DNA from: Acidimicrobiaceae bacterium
Lineage (GTDB): Bacteria > Actinomycetota > Acidimicrobiia > Acidimicrobiales > RAAP-2
Length of the DNA stretch: 5,096 nt
Reading direction: 5' to 3'
Assembly (NCBI GenBank): GCA_003157945.1
Contig: PMFY01000242.1
Coordinates: 1 to 5,096 of the forward strand
The position numbers and the translations under genes are program-made. Position 1 is the stretch's first letter, and the number at the start of each line of letters is the position of its first letter. Shown here piece by piece: positions 4,555 to 5,096 of this stretch. Below the pieces are notes generated by a model, which saw only the letters and a list, made by a program, of their open reading frames with translations, had not been told where the DNA came from and did no database searches.

Positions 4555-5096
4555 ATGGATCCCGCTGGTCAGCACCTCCTGGCGCACGCCGCCGCCGACC
4601 CCGAAAAGGCGGCCGTCGTGATGGGTGCCACCGGGGCGACCCGCACCTATGCCGAGGTCGCGGACGCATCCGGGCGGCTCGCCCGGGCCCTCCACGACCG
4701 TGGGCTGCGGAAGGGCGACCACGTGGCGGTCCTGCTCGACAACCAGCCCGAATTCTACGACGTCATCTGGGCGGCGATCCGGTTGGGTGCCTACGTCACG
4801 CCGGTCAACTGGCACCTCGTCGCCGCCGAGGCCGGATACATCGTCGACAACTGCGACGCCGCCGCCGTCATCGTGGCCAGCAGCCTCGCCGACGTCGTGC
4901 TCCAGATGGAGCCCTACATGGGGAAGGTCACCTCGAGGATCTGCGTGGACGGCGACATCCCCGGATTCGACCGGCTCGAGGACGTGATCGCCGGTGTCGA
5001 GCCCGGCCTCGGCGATGCGGAGGCCGAGGGCGGGTGGATGTTCTACTCCTCAGGCACGACCGGTCAGCCGAAGGGGATCCTGCCGCCGCTCCCGAC
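4555..5096 (+). CDS. Acyl-CoA synthetase (AMP-binding, ANL superfamily), N-terminal part (cut by right window edge)
   Basis: The first 180 residues of an adenylate-forming enzyme usually about 500-550 long. The fold is recognised from TYAEVADASGRLARALHDRG (31-50), GDHVAVLLDNQPEF (54-67), WAAIRLGAYVTPVNWHL (72-88), GYIVDNCDAAAVIVA (94-108), and the P-loop motif A3, YSSGTTGQPKG (164-174), which is intact. It would activate a carboxylic acid with ATP to the acyl-AMP and then the CoA thioester in the cytosol, or at the membrane for fatty acids. The specificity-determining residues lie in the missing C-terminal part, so the chain or ring substrate is unknown. It is divergent from the four-gene operon and a natural entry step for the pathway. 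ATG 4555 fits the family N-terminus; the ATG at 4545 is out of frame. No Shine-Dalgarno is present and a TACCAT -10 candidate lies 8 bases upstream. Confidence 0.92.
   Translation, partial: MDPAGQHLLAHAAADPEKAAVVMGATGATRTYAEVADASGRLARALHDRGLRKGDHVAVLLDNQPEFYDVIWAAIRLGAYVTPVNWHLVAAEAGYIVDNCDAAAVIVASSLADVVLQMEPYMGKVTSRICVDGDIPGFDRLEDVIAGVEPGLGDAEAEGGWMFYSSGTTGQPKGILPPLP

Noticed and set aside
4545..4560. ATG at 4545 as the synthetase start
   Set aside because: It is in another frame and gives an Arg-rich translation, whereas ATG 4555 leads directly into the AMP-binding fold.

Overview
This is a GC-rich window (roughly 70% by eye) with tightly packed genes, GTG starts and several starts without a Shine-Dalgarno site. 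That fits a high-GC actinobacterium. No taxonomic marker is present, so nothing finer than phylum is supported. There are no RNA genes, insertion sequences, CRISPR arrays or tandem repeats, and no gap longer than 76 bases between genes.

Layout, left to right. A leftward amidohydrolase-2 family gene runs off the left edge (1-652). It is divergent from a rightward gene for a two-hotdog MaoC/FAS1-like dehydratase (671-1615), with only 18 bases between the start codons. That gap holds a perfect 11-base palindrome that reads as a TANNNT -10 box on both strands. The MaoC gene converges, 5 bases apart, on a leftward four-gene operon (4478 to 1621): a 3-hydroxyisobutyrate-dehydrogenase-like NAD(P) oxidoreductase, a DUF35-type zinc-ribbon/OB protein, a thiolase-fold protein of the SCP2/Ltp type, and a carboxymuconolactone-decarboxylase-family protein. 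Its junctions are 1 bp overlap, 4 bp overlap and 1 bp gap, so the genes are very probably co-translated. To the right, after a 76-base divergent gap, an acyl-CoA synthetase (AMP-binding) gene starts rightward at 4555 and is cut by the window end.

Together the genes look like a CoA-thioester catabolic cluster. The synthetase would activate a carboxylic acid and the MaoC protein would hydrate an enoyl-CoA. The thiolase-fold protein with its DUF35 partner would cleave a carbon-carbon bond. The dehydrogenase, CMD-family protein and amidohydrolase would process side products or ring/carboxylate intermediates. The thiolase-fold protein has serine where thiolases carry the nucleophilic cysteine and sits beside a DUF35 gene. 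This matches the Ltp2-ChsH2(DUF35) aldolase arrangement known from mycobacterial sterol side-chain degradation, so retro-aldol cleavage is more likely than thiolysis. The substrate cannot be read from the sequence.

The points most worth a second look are the symmetric bidirectional leaderless promoter at 653-670, a related near-palindrome in the other divergent gap (4524-4534), the Cys-to-Ser thiolase fold, and the unusual domain order of the MaoC protein.
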